Of a DNA stretch of 64,000 nt, positions 59,331 through 64,000 are shown piece by piece. Location: NCBI GenBank assembly GCA_963669155.1, contig OZ022591.1, positions 13,879,867 through 13,943,866 on the forward strand. Reading direction: 5' to 3'. The notes beneath the pieces were generated by a model, which was given only the letters and a program-made list of their open reading frames with translations, was not told the DNA's origin and did no database searches. This stretch comes from Arbacia lixula. Lineage: Eukaryota; Echinodermata; Echinoidea; Arbacioida; Arbaciidae. The translations under genes and the position numbers were made by a program. Within the stretch, counting starts at the first letter, position 1. Every line of letters starts with the position of its first letter.

Positions 59331-59842
59331 TATAATGATTGGGTTTTTAGCACATGTCGATGTATCGCACATGCCATGCCCCAATGGGACTGAGAGGAGT
59401 AAATATGACTACAGCTGGCAAAATAATAGGGCAATTCACACCCATTTTATGAGCCGAGAAAGCGATGATGTGTCATACTGCATGGAATGTGAACTTACAC
59501 GCATATCTCCAGAGTGAACGACCGCGAGGAACAGAAGAAGGAGACCACAACAATTGTACTCTTGTCTTGGATTTCTCCCTAAAACCATTACGCATAAATA
59601 AAACTCCGAGCTGATGTTAATGGTGAGCGGCCATTCATCTTCAAGACGAGCTGGTCTGAAGGTGGGAATAATCATCCCTTTGGTTTTATCTTGGAGATAC
59701 ACCCATTAGTACAGGCAGAAGCCTAGACAAATGCAATCCTCACTCAAATGTCGATGGGATCCTGGTTGTTGTTTTGGTATGAATGTTCAAGCAGTATCCT
59801 CAAAGCAATTATTATCATTATTCAAATAGATAATAACATAAC

Positions 59843-59847
<5 letters not shown>

Positions 59848-59874
<27 letters not shown>
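59848..59874 (+). repeat. (AT)n microsatellite
   Basis: About 13 AT units. Confidence 0.9.
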
Positions 59875-59876
<2 letters not shown>

Positions 59877-60279
59877 GTAAGGAGCCAGAAATAGCTGCAG
59901 AAATGCTAGTCAGCTGTGACTCTTATTATCTTAACGGGACATTCCTCCCGGAAATCAGATTGGTTCGAGAGCAAGAATATGAAAGAAACATTTAAGTGAA
60001 GGTTTGACGAAAATCCGTCAAATGCTAATGTTGGGAGATTGATTATCACGACTGGAATGACTGGAATAAACTGAGTCTCCGCCCGGAGACTAGTAACCAG
60101 TAAACCAAACAAAAGATTGGAAAAGAGACAATTCAATGTATTAGAAGGGCTGAAAGCCGTATTGCGGTATTTTGGTTTGAGGCTTCTTTCTTCGAAATGA
60201 AAAAAAGGAGAGGGCGTGGAATGCATCACTACGCTTTTTATAAATGCGATAACATGGCTAGTAAGCTTTTAAATGGTAG

Positions 60280-60735
60280 TTTACCCTGAAGATCAGTTGG
60301 TTTCAATCAAAGCAGAAACATGAAAGAAACATATTAGTGAGGGTTTTGACAAAAATCCATCAAAGGATAAGAAAGTAATGATCTTTTGAAATTTCAATTT
60401 GGTGACATCACGTGCGGGGTCCTCTCCCATACTTCGTGTACAGTATCTGTTTTTGACAATGGAATTATTATTTTTGTTCATATCGTTATGTGTGTAAAAA
60501 CGCATTTCTCATGATACATGTATCATATGAACAAGTAAAAGGGTACATATTTTTTTGAGGAAATGCATAATTTCGCCAAAAAAAAAAAATTGGACACAAC
60601 GAAATCAAAACTTTAAAAGATCACACATTTCTTATCCTTTGGCGGATTTTCATCAAAACTTCACTAATATGTTTCTTTCCTGACCTTTTGTGTCTTCTTC
60701 ATTGAAACAAACTTAATTTCAGGGTTAATGTGACA
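60280..60735. mobile_element. Family B MITE, eroded full-length copy
   Basis: Arms GCAGAAACATGAAAGAAACA and TTTCTTTCCTGACCTTTTGT are present; the CRE-like site is decayed to TGACATCA and the TTAA flanks are lost. A half copy precedes it at about 59940-60030. Confidence 0.65.
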
Positions 60736-60969
60736 TGCAAACATGTCTCAGTAAGATGATTTAATAGATTTTACATGTGCACTCCACCTATGTTGCTAGT
60801 AGGAACCATTCCACATTGTAAAGATCAAGGAGCAAAAGCCCCATTCTGAATGTACAGGCTTGACAGGATATACTGTATGTGCAACAGGTATTACATACCA
60901 CCAGTAGTTAGGGATTAGACCTTATAGCAGATTTCAATAGAAATAATAAGAAATGTTGACCTTTGACCT

Positions 60970-61150
60970 TCCGGAAATGGGATAATTGGATAATTGAATT
61001 AGGAGGAAATGAGATAATTGGATAATTGAATTAGGAGGAAATGAGATAATGGATATAATTGAATTAGGAGGAAACGAGATAACGAGTTAATTGGACTAGG
61101 AGCTAACGAGTTGATTGGATAATTGAATTAGGAGGAAACGGGATAATTCG
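60970..61150 (+). repeat. Tandem repeat, ~32-bp unit
   Basis: GATAATTGGATAATTGAATT followed by AGGAGGAAAYGA, five to six units, with the right units diverged. Confidence 0.85.
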
Positions 61151-61916
61151 TAACCCGTCCCCGGGAAGTCCGTAATTGAATTAAGCGAGCACCACCATCA
61201 CCACCGCGGGAGCGCCGTGTGTGTGTACAGGTGGAAGTGATGAGACTTGTGTATGTGTATGCATTTGCGTTTCTATGTGTGTGTGTTTGTATGTGTGTGT
61301 GGTTTACGAGTGTTTGTATGTGTTTGTGTATGTATGAGGTGCAGTGCATCTGAAAATGCTCTGCTGCAAATATGGGGGTTGAGCTTACTTTCAATATTCT
61401 CTGACAGTTCCGATACATGCCATTGTCAGCAGGTTTGTGCCGTTGTGGCCACACAACGTCGACGAGATTTTGCTATTTGTTAGGTAGTTGATGTGGTGTG
61501 GGGAGGGGGTGGGAGGCGTCGTGGGGAGTGGAGTTCACCCAACCACCAAAACCCTGAGCCAACTCTGCCAACGAATCCATGCCAATCTGTAATTACGGTT
61601 TCTGATGATAAAATGTGAAGCGTAAGTTATTTGACGTCATCAAAGCAACCAGGTGTCAATATGCATCGTAAAATTACTCATCCAAAAGCACAACAATTAG
61701 ATTACGGTGACTATACCAAAGCATGAATTGTCACTCCCAGGGGGAAAAGTGAGTGTCTGTTTTGTGAGAGCATTAACCGCTCGTGACATCCCATATGCTG
61801 GTCTCAGAGTCATTCCTCTATGTTTTTCATACTATGAGCGACAATTTGTGTAGGGGCTTGGTAACGGAATATCAACATTGAATGATTATAATAATAATAA
61901 TAATAATATTCAATTC

Positions 61917-62130
61917 TTAGACGCGCATAATACCATTCAAATAGTCTCTATGCGTGTGAAAGTAAAAATTGATTATGTGAGAATTTGAAAATAACTTATA
62001 ATTATCAAACAGATGAGTCTTTAGTCTTGATTTGAATTGATCGAAGTCTGTCAAAGACCTAATGCCTTGGGGGAGGTTATTCCATAATTTGGGTGCCGTA
62101 TTTGCAAAAGCTCTATCACCGTCTGTGGCT
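61917..62130 (-). pseudogene. 5'-truncated non-LTR retrotransposon, ORF2 C-terminus
   Basis: Reads DRAFANTAPKLWNNLPQGIR then SLTDFDQFKSRLKTHLF, the LWNxLP... FKxxLKTHLF tail typical of reverse transcriptase ORFs in the Jockey/CR1 group. It stops at TAA (61917-61919) and is followed by an (ATT)n tail at 61888-61910, the expected 3' end of such an element. Everything upstream of this C-terminal piece is missing. Confidence 0.75.
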
Positions 62131-62134
62131 CAAA

Positions 62135-64000
62135 GAGCAATGAACTTGCTTTAATTTACTTGAATATTCGTAGTATGTGTAAGAATTTAGTGCTTTCACC
62201 AAGCGTATTAGCTCAGGATTCGCAGCAATAGGTGTTACTGAAACTTGGTTTCCTACTGATCTCGATGCTAACCTATACTCCATCCCTGGTTATAATCTGG
62301 TTTTTAATAACAGACAAGGTAAAAAGGGTGGAGGGGTGGCTCTTTATATTCCATCTATGTTGAATTACCAAGTATGCCATGAACTTACTATCATGAATGA
62401 TGTGTTAGAAACTATTTTGTTGATGTTAACATACCAGGAAAGCGAAATGTTGTTTTAGGAGTTGTTTATAGACCACCGCAGAGTAATACAAATCTCTTTA
62501 TAGATGAAGTACATGATATACTGTCAAATCCATTACTTAATAACAAAACAATATTTCTCGTGGGTGATTATAATCTGAACTTGCTCTCTTGTGATGAAAA
62601 TAGCTCTGTTGATGAATTTTTGAACATGTTGGTGTCCTTCTCCTTGATGCCTCTAATTACTAAACCTACAAGAGTAACTGATCACTCTTCTACTCTCATT
62701 GACAATATTTTCAGCAATTTACAACCTTTTCCAGTTGCTGGCATCATAATTTCTGATCTGTCTGACCATTTCCCTGTATATGCCAAAGTGCCACTTAGCA
62801 AACAATCTCTCACTACTACTCAAAATAATCGTATCCGTATGAGTAACTCAGAGAATATTGCAAGGCTTAAGGAGGCGCTAATCGCAACTGACTGGAGTGA
62901 TGTTCTACTTGATCAAAATGCCGATAGCTCTTTCGATAACTTCTGTAGCAAATTCTTATTGTTGTATGATTTGAATATACCTGTATGTAAAAGGAATAGA
63001 GGAAATCGCAAGAAAATCCCTATAATGCCATGGATTACAAAATCGTTGTTGAAATCAATAAATACGGCGAAAAATAAGTTATATTACAAATACAAAACAG
63101 CTAAATCAGAACAGTCACCAAAAAACTATACGAGATATCTGAACACCCTAACTCCAATCTTACGTGTTTCAAAGAAAAATTATTACTCAACCCAGTTTCA
63201 GAGAACCTTTAAAGACATAAAAGGAACATGGAAAGTAATAAAACAAATTTTTAAGAGCAAGAACGTAGCATCAAGTATTAGATCTATGGAAAGTGATGGA
63301 GAAGTAGTAGATGATAAGAAATCTATTGTAGAAAACTTCAATAATTACTTTTGTAATATTGGTCCAAAACTATCGGAGGGCATACCTAATTGTGATAAAT
63401 CATTTCGTGATTTCTTAAGGCACCCTAATGAGCAGAGTTTGTTTACGATGCCAACGAATGAGGGAGAGGTACTTAGTTTGGTAAATTCTTTGAAGATTGG
63501 GAAAAGCCCTGGATGCGATAATATCTCCAACAGTCTAATTAAAAGTGTAGCACCAGGAATTGTAAAGCCATTAGTGCACATTTTTAATTTGTCAATGGCA
63601 AATGGCATTGTGCCCAGGAATATGAAAGTTGCAAAGGTTGTACCAATTTTTAAGAAGGGCGACCCCAAGCTATTGTCAAACTATCGGCCCATCTCTCTCT
63701 TAACAGGGTTCTCTAAAATTCTTGAAAAACTCATTTACTTGAGAAGTGTTAAGTTTCTCAATGCAAGTATTTTTTTTCCAACTTTCAATTTGGCTTCCGT
63801 GAGAAACATACTACCACCCATGCTATATTGCACTTCATCAATAAAGTTTCTAATGCCCTGGATAACCATATGCACACAATTGGAATATTCTTGGATTACT
63901 CTAAGGCATTTGATACAGTAGATCATGACATTTTGTTAAGTAAATTATCGCACTATGGGATCAGAGGTGCAGCGCTGGACTGGTTCAGGAGCTATTTAGC
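62135..64000 (+). pseudogene. Non-LTR retrotransposon, APE endonuclease-reverse transcriptase, frameshifted and cut by window end
   Basis: Endonuclease motifs appear in order: IGVTETWF (about 62229), GGGVALYI (62331), GVVYRPPQ (62461), VGDYNLNLL (62560) and LSDHFPVY (62759). The first part is split by frameshifts near 62190 and 62430. The open frame 62560-63921 covers the end of the endonuclease and the linker to the RT (GKSPGCDNIS, PIFKKGDP, SNYRPISLL), then leaves frame at a T8 run near 63771. The catalytic FLDYSKAFDTVDHDILLSKL follows in another frame at about 63888. A Jockey/CR1-type element; clade not resolved. Confidence 0.9.

Overview
The window is nuclear DNA of an invertebrate animal. 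Its genes have introns, its bases are AT-rich, the motif TACATGTA recurs, and there are very many short palindromic transposons. One gene is a clear metazoan lysosomal beta-mannosidase. A marine deuterostome, perhaps an echinoderm, fits best, but this is inference from general look. No prokaryotic operon, CRISPR array or rRNA was seen.

Layout. (1) 0.7-17.2 kb, minus strand: beta-mannosidase (MANBA, GH2), reconstructed as 15 coding exons plus a 5' exon. The frame joins continuously through 806 codons, and the last roughly 75-85 residues lie beyond the left edge. Its introns hold truncated tandem copies of three of its own exons, each copy including a splice junction, as well as several MITEs, a SINE-like unit and a probable solo LTR. 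(2) 17.2-22.4 kb: intergenic, with microsatellites, a 467-bp foldback element and the probable 3' UTR of the next gene. (3) 22.4-33.8 kb, minus strand (5' UTR perhaps to 34.8 kb): a six-exon gene for a predicted 2355-residue protein. It has a divergent homeodomain at its extreme N-terminus, a 4960-nt second exon and a long low-complexity tail. A pogo-like element sits in its last intron. (4) 34.9-61.8 kb: gene-poor repeat landscape. It holds palindromic TTAA-flanked MITEs, several of them carrying a CRE-like TGACGTCA palindrome, a nested hAT-like element, an LTR with a primer-binding site, tandem repeats and microsatellites. (5) 61.9-64.0 kb: two non-LTR retrotransposon remnants in opposite orientation, one a broken endonuclease-reverse transcriptase copy running off the right edge.

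The two cellular genes share a strand but show no functional link. The most distinctive signals are the repeated exon-edge duplications in MANBA, a TTAA insertion whose empty site survives in a neighbouring duplicate, a GC-AG intron kept in frame by protein homology, and a homeodomain in which Asn51 is replaced by Arg. Exon boundaries were read by eye from splice signals, frame continuity and remembered family features. No alignment or search was run.
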